Source: DASUPK01 sp963833375
GTDB lineage: Bacteria; Actinomycetota; Thermoleophilia; Solirubrobacterales; 70-9
Assembly: GCA_963833375.1 (NCBI GenBank)
Contig: CAWHXR010000001.1
Span: 868,001 to 932,000 of the forward strand
Direction: 5' to 3'
Length of the DNA stretch: 64,000 nucleotides
Position numbers and translations under genes: made by a program. Position 1 is the stretch's first letter; the number at the start of each line of letters is the position of its first letter. The notes under the pieces are model-generated. The model saw nothing but the letters and a program-made list of their open reading frames with translations, made no database searches and was not told the DNA's origin. Shown here piece after piece: positions 40,314 to 47,829 of this stretch.

Positions 40314-40610
40314 TCAGACCTCGGCGACCAGCTCCCACTCGCTCGGGGTGAACTCGGCGACGTGCGCCTGTACCCGGCCCATGTGCTCGCCGAAGCTCGG
40401 GTCGCTCTTCCATTGGTGCATCGCCTCGGCGCTCTCCCAGGGCGCGAAGCTCAGATAGCGCCCGGGCTCGCTCATGTCCTCGGTGAGCCGGGCGGTTCCG
40501 GCTCCCGGCATCGTGCTGAGCCAGCGCGCGAATTCCGTCCACGCCTCCACGAACTCCTTCTCCTCGCCGTCCTTCGCCTTCCAGGCTCCGCTCGAGTAGG
40601 CCTCGCTCAT
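40314..40610 (-). CDS. ABM-domain (antibiotic biosynthesis monooxygenase-like) protein
   Basis: The 98-residue protein is one ABM ferredoxin-like domain: SGAWKAKDGEEKEFVEAWTE (helix after the first strand), RYLSFAPWESAEAMHQWKSD, and a C-terminal VAEFTPSEWELVAEV strand. The WESAEAMHQWKSDPSF block is typical of stand-alone ABM/YgiN-like proteins. Some of these oxidise polyketides or degrade heme, but most are uncharacterised. The start is the ATG behind GGAGCAGGAG; the much longer frame upstream to 41015 is antisense to ftsB. It converges with eno (7 nt between stops). Confidence 0.82.
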   Translation of the reverse strand: MSEAYSSGAWKAKDGEEKEFVEAWTEFARWLSTMPGAGTARLTEDMSEPGRYLSFAPWESAEAMHQWKSDPSFGEHMGRVQAHVAEFTPSEWELVAEV

Positions 40611-40689
40611 CTCCTGCTCCTTCCACCGCCTGTGGGTTGAGCCGAGTATCGCCCAGGTGCGGGTGTCACGCAACGCGAGGAATGCCGGG

Positions 40690-41058
40690 ATGGACGGCGA
40701 AGCGGTACGCATGAGCAGCAGGGCATACGCAGCGCCGAGGCGGGCGCCCCGCCGGCGGGTCCAGCGCCGGGTCGGCCCGAGCCGTATCCGCTGGGACCGC
40801 GTCGGGCGGATCGCCCTGGTGCTGGTGCTCTTCGGGGTGATGGTCTCGTACCTGAACCCGCTGGTGAACCTGCTCGAGGCCTGGCAGGGCTCGAAGTCGA
40901 GCGAGTCGCAGCTCGCGCAGCTCAAGCAGGAAAAGATCGAGCTCACCAGGCAGCTCCGTGACGCCTCCAGCCCGGCCATGCTCGAGCGTGAGGCGAGGCG
41001 CCTGGGCATGGTCAAGCCGGGTGAGCACGCCTACGTCGTGCACGGCCTCGGCCACTGA
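40690..41058 (+). CDS. Septum formation initiator FtsB/DivIC
   Basis: The 122-residue bitopic membrane protein has a basic cytoplasmic N-terminus (APRRAPRRRVQRRVG), one transmembrane helix (about 40-58, IALVLVLFGVMVSYLNPLV), and an extracytoplasmic coiled coil (SSESQLAQLKQEKIELTRQL). The closing REARRLGMVKPGEHAYVV block is characteristic of the family. FtsB/DivIC forms a complex with FtsL and FtsQ/DivIB in cell division. The start was put at the ATG preceded by GAGGAA; an ATG seven codons downstream is possible. Confidence 0.9.
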   Translation: MDGEAVRMSSRAYAAPRRAPRRRVQRRVGPSRIRWDRVGRIALVLVLFGVMVSYLNPLVNLLEAWQGSKSSESQLAQLKQEKIELTRQLRDASSPAMLEREARRLGMVKPGEHAYVVHGLGH

Positions 41059-41096
41059 GCCTCGGCGCCTGCTCAGCCCGGCTTTAGCCCCGCGGA

Positions 41097-41102
41097 TATG
41101 AT
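41097..41102 (+). promoter_or_regulatory. -10 hexamer TATGAT upstream of the GT-C operon
   Basis: TATGAT is close to the consensus -10 and lies about 87 nt before the first ATG of the four-gene array, between ftsB and that array. No clear -35 is seen. A GC-rich, hairpin-prone leader (CGCGCCCCCGCGCGCGG) follows. Confidence 0.4.
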
Positions 41103-41189
41103 TCCGCGCCCCCGCGCGCGGCAGGTGCTGTGCGCGCTTCGTATTGCGGGGGGCGCCGCAGGCGTAGCCGAGGCGTCACTCGTCTGACT

Positions 41190-43439
41190 ATGAGTACGAG
41201 CACGTACCTGATCGGCGCGGCGGAGCTGGCGGTGATTGCGGCCGCTCTCGGCCTAGGCGCCTACCACCTGCGAGCCCTGCTCGCCCCCGCCTGGATGGGG
41301 GCGCTCGCGCGGCTTGCCGAGGTCGTGATCGGGATCACCATGCTGATCCTGGTCTCCGAGCTTCTCGGGGTGCTCAGCCTCTTCAAGGAGATCCCGCTGC
41401 TGATCGGCTACGTCGCGGTGGGCCTGGGCACGACCTTCCTGGTGCGCCGTCGCGGCCTGCGGGAGCCGCCTCGTGCGCCCGAGGCGCGTTCCAGCGCGGC
41501 GATGGTGGCGATCGGAATCGCAGCGTCGGTCCTGGTCGTCGTCCACTGGGCTCATCCCACGAGCCAGGCGATCGACCAGGGGATGTACTACCAGGACACC
41601 ACCTGGTACCACATGTCCTTTTCGGCCCGGTTCGCGCAGATCGGGGAGGTCGGGCCGCTTCACTTCACCGACCCGCTCAAGCTCGCGGCCTGGTTCTACC
41701 CGCAGAACTCCGAGCTGCTCCACGGCGTCGGGATCGTCTTCCTGAAGACCGACTTCCTCTCGCCGCTGATGAACCTGATGTGGGTCGCCCTCTGCCTGCT
41801 CGCCGCCTGGTGCGTGGGACGCCCCTACGGGATCGGCGGGGTCACCGTGCTGGGCGCCGCGGTCGTCCTCGACTCGAACATGCTGGTCGGCTCCCAGGCG
41901 GGGCAGGGGCCGAACGACGTGGCCGGTCTTTTCTTCCTGATGACCGCGCTGGCCTTCCTGGTGGACGGCGCGGCGAGCGCCCACGCGGCCCGCGACGCCG
42001 CGCGGGTGCGCCGGGCGCGGAGCGGCACGGCCTCCGCCGAGGCGGAGCCCGGCCAGCTCCAGCCAGGCGTGGTCGAGGACGTCCCGGTCGAGGGCGACCC
42101 CCGTGCTTTGGCGACGGTGGGCGCCGGGCCCCTCTTCATGGCGGGCCTCGCCGCCGGTCTGGGGGTAGGGACGAAGATCACGCTGCTGGCGACGATCGCC
42201 GCGTTCACGATCGGGGTCGCGATCCTCGGCGGCCGCCGGCACTGGCTGCGGGCGCTCGGGGTCTGGCTCGGCGGACTCGTGATCACCTGCGGCTTCTGGT
42301 ACGGACGCAACTTCGTCTACGCGCTCAACCCTTTCCCGCAGATCCACAAGATCGGCCCGATCCATCTGCCCGGGCCGGACCAGCTCGCCCTCTACCCGCG
42401 CCCGCCGCACTCGCTCAGCGAGTACTACAACGATCCGACTGTCTGGCAGCACAAGCTCTTTCCCGTGCTCCACGACCGCCTCGGCCCGCTCTGGCCCGTG
42501 ATCCTGGCGGTCGTCGTCGTGGCCCTGATCTGGGCCTTCGTCCGGGGGGGCAGCGCCCTGATGCGAATCCTTGCGGTGACCGGGATGGTCGCCGGGATCG
42601 CATACGTCTTCACGCCGCTGACGGCCTCGGGCAGCCTCGGGGACCCAAGCGGCTTCGACGCCAACCTGCGCTACGTCGCCCCGGTCCTGATCGTCGGCTT
42701 CCTGCTGCTGCCGCTGATCCCGTGGTTCCGGCACGGCAACCGGCCGTGGATCCTGATCGGGCTGTTCACCCTCCTGCTGATCCAGGGCACCGTCACGCAG
42801 GCCAACTGGGAGTTTTCCCATCACCTCGCGTCGATCGGCCTCGCGTTCCTGATCGTCGGGGTGCCCGCCCTGATCGTCGCGGGCCTGCGGCGGCGCCTCA
42901 GCACCGTCGCGATCGTCGCCTTCGGGCTGGTCATGCTCGTCACGGCGGTGGCGCTGGGCCGCGTGCGCGAGAACTACTACCTCGACCACCGCTACGTGAC
43001 CGCGGCGCGGCCGCCGCTCGGCGGCGGCTTCCGGGCGACACCCGAATGGCAGCCGCTCCAGGACTGGGGCCGCAAGGCGAGTCATGAGCGGATCGGGGTG
43101 GTGGGGCGTGCCTCCGCCTTCGGCCAGTACTTCTTCTACGGGACCGACCTCACCAACCACGTCCAGTACATCGGCCAGGAGCTCGACCGAGGCACCTTCC
43201 GGCCGATCGACAAGTGCGCGCTCTGGCGCCAGACGGTCAACGACGGGAACTACGACTTCATCGTCACGACGCCGAAGCTCGGCCAGGACGAGACCACGGC
43301 GCCGCCCGAGAACCTCTGGACCTCGAAGGACAAGAACGTCCAGACGGTCATTCAATCTGGGCCGGCCGCCGTCTACCGGATCAAGGGGCCGCTCGATCCC
43401 GGGACCTGCGCGCAGCTGGGCGCGGCGGCGCACACATGA
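41190..43439 (+). CDS. GT-C-like multi-spanning membrane protein, array copy 1
   Basis: The 749-residue protein has about 12-13 membrane helices and a soluble C-terminal domain. After helix 3-4 the first large outer loop reads IDQGMYYQDTTWYHMSFSAR, where D136 with WYH resembles the catalytic Asp loop of GT-C (PMT/ArnT-like) glycosyltransferases. LKLAAWFYPQNSELLHGVGI and DFLSPLMNLMWVALCLLAAW follow. A charged cytoplasmic insert (about 270-310) is specific to this copy. The C-terminal ~120 residues carry FFYGTDLTNHVQYIGQELDR, VNDGNYDFIVTTP and KGPLDPGTC, shared by all four copies. GT-C enzymes use polyprenyl-phosphate sugars; donor and acceptor are unknown. The ATG at 41190 is preferred to the GTG at 41130. 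Its TGA overlaps copy 2. Confidence 0.82.
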   Translation: MSTSTYLIGAAELAVIAAALGLGAYHLRALLAPAWMGALARLAEVVIGITMLILVSELLGVLSLFKEIPLLIGYVAVGLGTTFLVRRRGLREPPRAPEARSSAAMVAIGIAASVLVVVHWAHPTSQAIDQGMYYQDTTWYHMSFSARFAQIGEVGPLHFTDPLKLAAWFYPQNSELLHGVGIVFLKTDFLSPLMNLMWVALCLLAAWCVGRPYGIGGVTVLGAAVVLDSNMLVGSQAGQGPNDVAGLFFLMTALAFLVDGAASAHAARDAARVRRARSGTASAEAEPGQLQPGVVEDVPVEGDPRALATVGAGPLFMAGLAAGLGVGTKITLLATIAAFTIGVAILGGRRHWLRALGVWLGGLVITCGFWYGRNFVYALNPFPQIHKIGPIHLPGPDQLALYPRPPHSLSEYYNDPTVWQHKLFPVLHDRLGPLWPVILAVVVVALIWAFVRGGSALMRILAVTGMVAGIAYVFTPLTASGSLGDPSGFDANLRYVAPVLIVGFLLLPLIPWFRHGNRPWILIGLFTLLLIQGTVTQANWEFSHHLASIGLAFLIVGVPALIVAGLRRRLSTVAIVAFGLVMLVTAVALGRVRENYYLDHRYVTAARPPLGGGFRATPEWQPLQDWGRKASHERIGVVGRASAFGQYFFYGTDLTNHVQYIGQELDRGTFRPIDKCALWRQTVNDGNYDFIVTTPKLGQDETTAPPENLWTSKDKNVQTVIQSGPAAVYRIKGPLDPGTCAQLGAAAHT

Positions 43440-45640
43440 ACTTCGGCGACTACCTCCAGGGCTCGATCGAGCTGATCGCGGTGGCGGCGACCATGGGCTT
43501 CGCCGCCGTCGGCCTGCGCGGGCGATTCCTCCCCGGCTGGTCGGGGGCTTCGGCTCGGCTGGCCGAGGTCGTGCTGGGACTCTCGCTGCTGGTCGTGACC
43601 CTCGAGCTCGTGGGGGTCGTCGGGCTCTACCGGCCCGGCTGGGTGCTCCTGGCCTCCCTCTTTGTCGGGATCGGGGTCGGGGCGGCGCTGCGGCCGCCGG
43701 GCCAGGCCGCGTCCCTGCCGGTCGTGCGGGTTGCGCCGATCGCCCTGGCCATGGCGGTCGCGGCGGCCTTCCTGGTCGCCGCGCACTGGGCGATGCCCAC
43801 CCAGACCGGCCTCGACATCGGCATGTACCTGCCGAACACCACCTGGCACAACGCGCCCTTCGCGGCGCGCTTCGTCCAGGACCACCAGGTCGGCTCCCTT
43901 CACTTCACCGAGGTCCTCAACCTGACCGTCTGGTTCTACCCCCAGAACTCCGAGCTGCTCCATTCCGTCGGCGTTCTCTTCCTCGGCAACGACTTCCTCT
44001 CGCCGCTGATCAACATCGGCTGGATGTCGCTCTGCCTGCTGGCGGCGTGGGCGTTCGCCCGCCCCTACGGCGGCGGTCCGATCGCGGTGCTGGCGATGGC
44101 GCTGGTCCTGGACGCCGACATGCTGCTGCTCTACCAGCCCGGGGACGCGAAGAACGACACGGCCGGGCTGTTCTTCCTGCTCGCCTCGGCGGCGATCCTC
44201 GTCAACGCGGACGCTCAGCGGCGAGCCGCGAGCGAGGGTCTGCCCGCGGGGAGGGGGGCCGCGGCCCTGCCGACCGGCGCGCTGGTGGTCGCCGGCCTGG
44301 CGGCCGGGCTGGCGCTCGGGACCAAGCTCAACCTGCTGGCGCCGTTCGGGCTGCTCACCCTGGGGGTGATCGCGGTCAGCGCCGGCTACCGCGTCAGGGC
44401 GACCGTGGCCTGGGTGCTGAGCGCCCTGGTGACCGGTGGCTTCTGGTTCGCGCGCAACCTGATCCACGCGGGGAACCCGCTGCCCTGGATCAAGGCCGGT
44501 CCGCTGCCGGGACCCGACCAGGCGGACATCAACATCCGCGAGCCCCACAACGTCGCGCACTACCTGCTGCCGCCGGACGGCGGGGTGATCAGGCATCACC
44601 TGGTACCGGGGCTGCACGACAGCTTCGGCGATCTCTGGCCGCTGGTCCTGGTCGCGGTGATCGGCGGCTTCCTGCTGGCGATCTTCCGGGGGCGGACGCC
44701 GATGATCCGGATGCTCGGCATCGTCGCCCTGCTCAGCGGGATCGCCTATCTGGTCACGCCGCTGACCGCCGCCGGCCCCGAGGGCGATCCGACGGCGTTC
44801 ACCACCAACCTCCGCTACGCCTCACCGGCGATCGGGCTCGGGGCCATGCTGCTCGGCGTCGACGCCGGCCTGCTGAAGCCGCGCATCCAGCCCTGGCTGA
44901 TCGGGGCGCTGGCAGTTCTGCTCCTGGTCCAGGCCGTGCCGGTCTGGCACCTGTCCGGCCACCTGTGGACCCGGCATTTCCTGGTCGGCGCGATCGGCCT
45001 GGCCATCTTTTTGATCCTCGTTCCGGTCGGGCTCACGCTCGCCCGCCAGCGCGGCGCCTCTGCGCTCGCGGTCGGGCTGGGGGCGGTGGTCGCCCTGGGG
45101 CTGGTGGTCGCGATCGGCTGGCCGAAGAGCGACGACTACGTCAAGGACCGCTACCGGGCCGCGACTGCGCCGAAGGACTTCCCGGTCGGCATGAAGGCGG
45201 CGCTCGCCTGGTTCAACCGCGCCGATCCGCACGACGCGCGGATCGCGGTCGTCGGCGGCCGGCCCGGGTTCAAGCAGTACGTCTTCTACGGCGACGACCT
45301 CTCCAACTACGTCCAGTACGTCGCCCACCACGGCGCTCACGGCGCCTATCTGCCGATCGCGAGCGAGGCCGCCCAGAAGGGCCAGGACCCGAGGGCGCCC
45401 GCGCAGTGCGCGGAGTGGCTCCAGGCCCTCAACGACGGTGACTACGACTACGTCGTGATCGGACCCGACCAGCGGACCCAGGCGATCGCCCCGGTCGAGA
45501 CGTTGTGGACGGGCGCGGCCGGCGCGAGCAAGATCGAGACGACCGACGACGTCTCGGTCTTCAGGATCAGCGGCCCTCTCGACCCGGGCTCCTGCACCGC
45601 GTCGCAGCCCAAGACGGCGCCTCAGACAGCCACTCAGTGA
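43436..45640 (+). CDS. GT-C-like membrane protein, array copy 2, degenerate catalytic loop
   Basis: The 734-residue paralogue of copies 1, 3 and 4 has the same plan: N-terminal FGDYLQGSIELIAVAAT, outer loop, WFYPQNSELLHSVGVLFLGN, a long run of helices, and the C-terminal domain with YVFYGDDLSNYVQYVAHHGA, LNDGDYDYVVIGP and SGPLDPGSC. The loop expected to carry the catalytic residues reads LDIGMYLPNTTWHNAPFAAR: Asp is replaced by Asn (N134) and Tyr-His by His-Asn. If the GT-C assignment is right, this copy is probably inactive or altered in mechanism and may serve as a partner. ATG overlaps the copy 1 stop (ATGA); the stop overlaps the copy 3 GTG. Confidence 0.82.
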   Translation: MNFGDYLQGSIELIAVAATMGFAAVGLRGRFLPGWSGASARLAEVVLGLSLLVVTLELVGVVGLYRPGWVLLASLFVGIGVGAALRPPGQAASLPVVRVAPIALAMAVAAAFLVAAHWAMPTQTGLDIGMYLPNTTWHNAPFAARFVQDHQVGSLHFTEVLNLTVWFYPQNSELLHSVGVLFLGNDFLSPLINIGWMSLCLLAAWAFARPYGGGPIAVLAMALVLDADMLLLYQPGDAKNDTAGLFFLLASAAILVNADAQRRAASEGLPAGRGAAALPTGALVVAGLAAGLALGTKLNLLAPFGLLTLGVIAVSAGYRVRATVAWVLSALVTGGFWFARNLIHAGNPLPWIKAGPLPGPDQADINIREPHNVAHYLLPPDGGVIRHHLVPGLHDSFGDLWPLVLVAVIGGFLLAIFRGRTPMIRMLGIVALLSGIAYLVTPLTAAGPEGDPTAFTTNLRYASPAIGLGAMLLGVDAGLLKPRIQPWLIGALAVLLLVQAVPVWHLSGHLWTRHFLVGAIGLAIFLILVPVGLTLARQRGASALAVGLGAVVALGLVVAIGWPKSDDYVKDRYRAATAPKDFPVGMKAALAWFNRADPHDARIAVVGGRPGFKQYVFYGDDLSNYVQYVAHHGAHGAYLPIASEAAQKGQDPRAPAQCAEWLQALNDGDYDYVVIGPDQRTQAIAPVETLWTGAAGASKIETTDDVSVFRISGPLDPGSCTASQPKTAPQTATQ

Positions 45641-47829
45641 GCTTCGGCGACTACCTCTTCGGGGTCATTGGTCTCGCCGCGGTCGCGATCCCGATGGCGT
45701 TGGCGGCGATCCGGCTTCGCCGGCGGCTCCTGCCCGGGTGGGAGCGCGCCCCGGCGCGACTGGCCGAGGCGGTCCTCGGCGTCGCGCTGTTCACGGTCCT
45801 GCTGCAGCTCCTGGGAGCCTTCGGAATCCTCGTCCCCGCCGTTCTGATCGTCGCCGCGCTCGCGGTCGGGCTCGGGCTCTACTTCGGGCCCTGGCTGCGG
45901 CCGGAGGCGCCGTCCGTGGACTCGCCGCCTTCGCCGGCGATCCCCTGGTCCCAGACGCTGCTCGCCCTGGCGGCCGCCGCCTTCGTGGCGGCGCACTGGG
46001 CGACCGGCCTCCAGGACGTCTGGGCGCGGGGCATGCTCACCTTCGACACGCTCTGGTACCACGGCCCGTTCGCGGCGCGGATCGCGGACACCGGGTCGGT
46101 ATGGGGAATGCACTTCATCGACCCGCTCTACCTGAACTGGTTCTACCCGGAGAACTCCGAGCTCCTGCACGCGGCTGGGATCGTGCTCTTCAACCGGGAC
46201 ATCGTGAGCCCGCTGGTCAACTTCGGCTGGCTCGGGGTGACCCTGCTGGCGGCCTGGTGCATCGGCCGCCCATACGGGGTCGCGCCGCTCAGCCTGGTCG
46301 CCGTGGCGATCGCGATGGACACCGGCCCGATGGTCCCGCGCGAGGCGGGGACGCCGGCGACGGACACCGCGCCGGTGGCCCTGCTCCTCGCCGCGGCGGC
46401 CCTGCTGATCAACGCCTGGGCCCTCCGATCCGATCGCGGGAGCGAACTCGGCGCCAGAGCGGAGTTCTCTCTTCCCACCGGAGTCCTCCTTGTCGCCGGC
46501 CTGGCGATCGGGCTCGCCTTGGGGAGCAAGCTGACGATCTCCGGGGCGGCCGCCGCGATGGTGGTCGGCGTGCCGCTGATCGTCCCTCCGGGTGTCCGCC
46601 GGAAGGCGTTTCTGGTGTTCGTGGCCGGGGTCGCGGCGACCGCCGGCTTCTGGTTCCTGCGAAACCTGATCCACGCCGGGAACCCGCTGCCGTGGATCCG
46701 CCACATCGGCCCGATCGATCTGCCCGGGCCCAATCGCGGTCTCCAGGGCCGACACGACTTCACGGTCGCCCACTACATCCTCTCCAACCCCAGCACCGGG
46801 ATCTGGCGCGCCTACTTCCTCAATCCGATCGAGAACCTGCTGGGGCCGCTCTGGTTCCTGATCCTCGCCGGCGCGGCGGGGGGCGCGATCCTCGCGGTCT
46901 GGCGCCCGCGCTCGCTCGCCGTACGGCTCGCGGGGATGATTACGATCGTGGCCGCGATCGCCTACCTGTTCACGCCGCTGACAGCGGCGGGACCGGAGGG
47001 CCATCCGCTGGCCTTCGGGATCAACCTGCGCTACCTGACCCCCGGGTTCGCGCTCGGACTGGCGCTGCTGCCGCTGGAGCCGCGTCTCGTCCCCGGCCGC
47101 CTTCGGGTGCCGCTGATCGCCGGCGGGATCGTCGCCCTCTTCCTCACCTCGCACTACTCGGACGCCAACGTCGCCTGGACCGGGGCGTTTGCCTCCATCC
47201 CCTGGGCGGTCCTGATCGGGATCCTCCTGATCGGCGCCCCGGTCGGCCTCGCCCTGCTCGCGCGCCGCAGCGCGCTGACCGCTGGCGTCGCCGGCGCCGT
47301 CCTCGCGTTCGTCATCTCCGCGGTGGGGTGGGAGCGCCACGGCGAGTACTTCGCGCACCGCTACGACCGCCCCGAGGACTTCCGCTTCCAGCTCGACGAC
47401 GCGGTCCGCTGGGCGAAGCCGACCTCGGACCTGCGCATCGCGGTGGCGGGGACCAGCGGCGCCTACAACCAGTACGGCTTCTACGGCGACGATGTCTCCA
47501 ACTACGTGCAGTACGTCGGCCGCCACCTCCCGGAGGCCGACTTCCGCCGGATCGAGACGTGCGCAGAGTTCCGGCAGGCGCTCAACGACGGGCACTACGA
47601 CTACCTCGTCACCACGCCGGAGCTCGATCTCAACAACCCCTCGACCGCCGGCGCCTCGCCCGAGCGGGGCTGGGTGCAACGCGATCCAGCCGTCCAGCAG
47701 GTGGTGCACTCGGGGCGCGTCTCGGTGTTCCGGATCAACGGGAAGCTCTTGCCGAACGCGTGCGGGAAGGCGTCGAACCGGCGCAGTTCCGAGGGCCAAC
47801 CGGGAGGATCAGCTTCGACGGGGAAGTGA
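45637..47829 (+). CDS. GT-C-like membrane protein, array copy 3
   Basis: The 730-residue paralogue. N-terminus FGDYLFGVIGLAAVAIPMAL; candidate catalytic loop WARGMLTFDTLWYHGPFAAR with D137 and WYH intact; then NWFYPENSELLHAAGIVLFN and a helix-rich centre. The PWIRHIGPIDLPGPNRGLQG loop, also seen as IHKIGPIHLPGPDQL in copy 1, could bind the lipid carrier or acceptor. The C-terminal domain has YGFYGDDVSNYVQYVGRHLP, LNDGHYDYLVTTPELDLN and FRINGKLLPNACGK. GTG start overlaps the copy 2 stop (GTGA); the stop overlaps the copy 4 GTG. Function inferred only from fold and motif. Confidence 0.82.
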   Translation: MSFGDYLFGVIGLAAVAIPMALAAIRLRRRLLPGWERAPARLAEAVLGVALFTVLLQLLGAFGILVPAVLIVAALAVGLGLYFGPWLRPEAPSVDSPPSPAIPWSQTLLALAAAAFVAAHWATGLQDVWARGMLTFDTLWYHGPFAARIADTGSVWGMHFIDPLYLNWFYPENSELLHAAGIVLFNRDIVSPLVNFGWLGVTLLAAWCIGRPYGVAPLSLVAVAIAMDTGPMVPREAGTPATDTAPVALLLAAAALLINAWALRSDRGSELGARAEFSLPTGVLLVAGLAIGLALGSKLTISGAAAAMVVGVPLIVPPGVRRKAFLVFVAGVAATAGFWFLRNLIHAGNPLPWIRHIGPIDLPGPNRGLQGRHDFTVAHYILSNPSTGIWRAYFLNPIENLLGPLWFLILAGAAGGAILAVWRPRSLAVRLAGMITIVAAIAYLFTPLTAAGPEGHPLAFGINLRYLTPGFALGLALLPLEPRLVPGRLRVPLIAGGIVALFLTSHYSDANVAWTGAFASIPWAVLIGILLIGAPVGLALLARRSALTAGVAGAVLAFVISAVGWERHGEYFAHRYDRPEDFRFQLDDAVRWAKPTSDLRIAVAGTSGAYNQYGFYGDDVSNYVQYVGRHLPEADFRRIETCAEFRQALNDGHYDYLVTTPELDLNNPSTAGASPERGWVQRDPAVQQVVHSGRVSVFRINGKLLPNACGKASNRRSSEGQPGGSASTGK

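Noticed and set aside
45738..47825. Upstream extension of the GT-C copy 4 frame
   Set aside because: The frame is open through copy 3 but encodes Arg/Gly/Pro-rich shadow text; the real start is the GTG at 47826 that overlaps the copy 3 stop.
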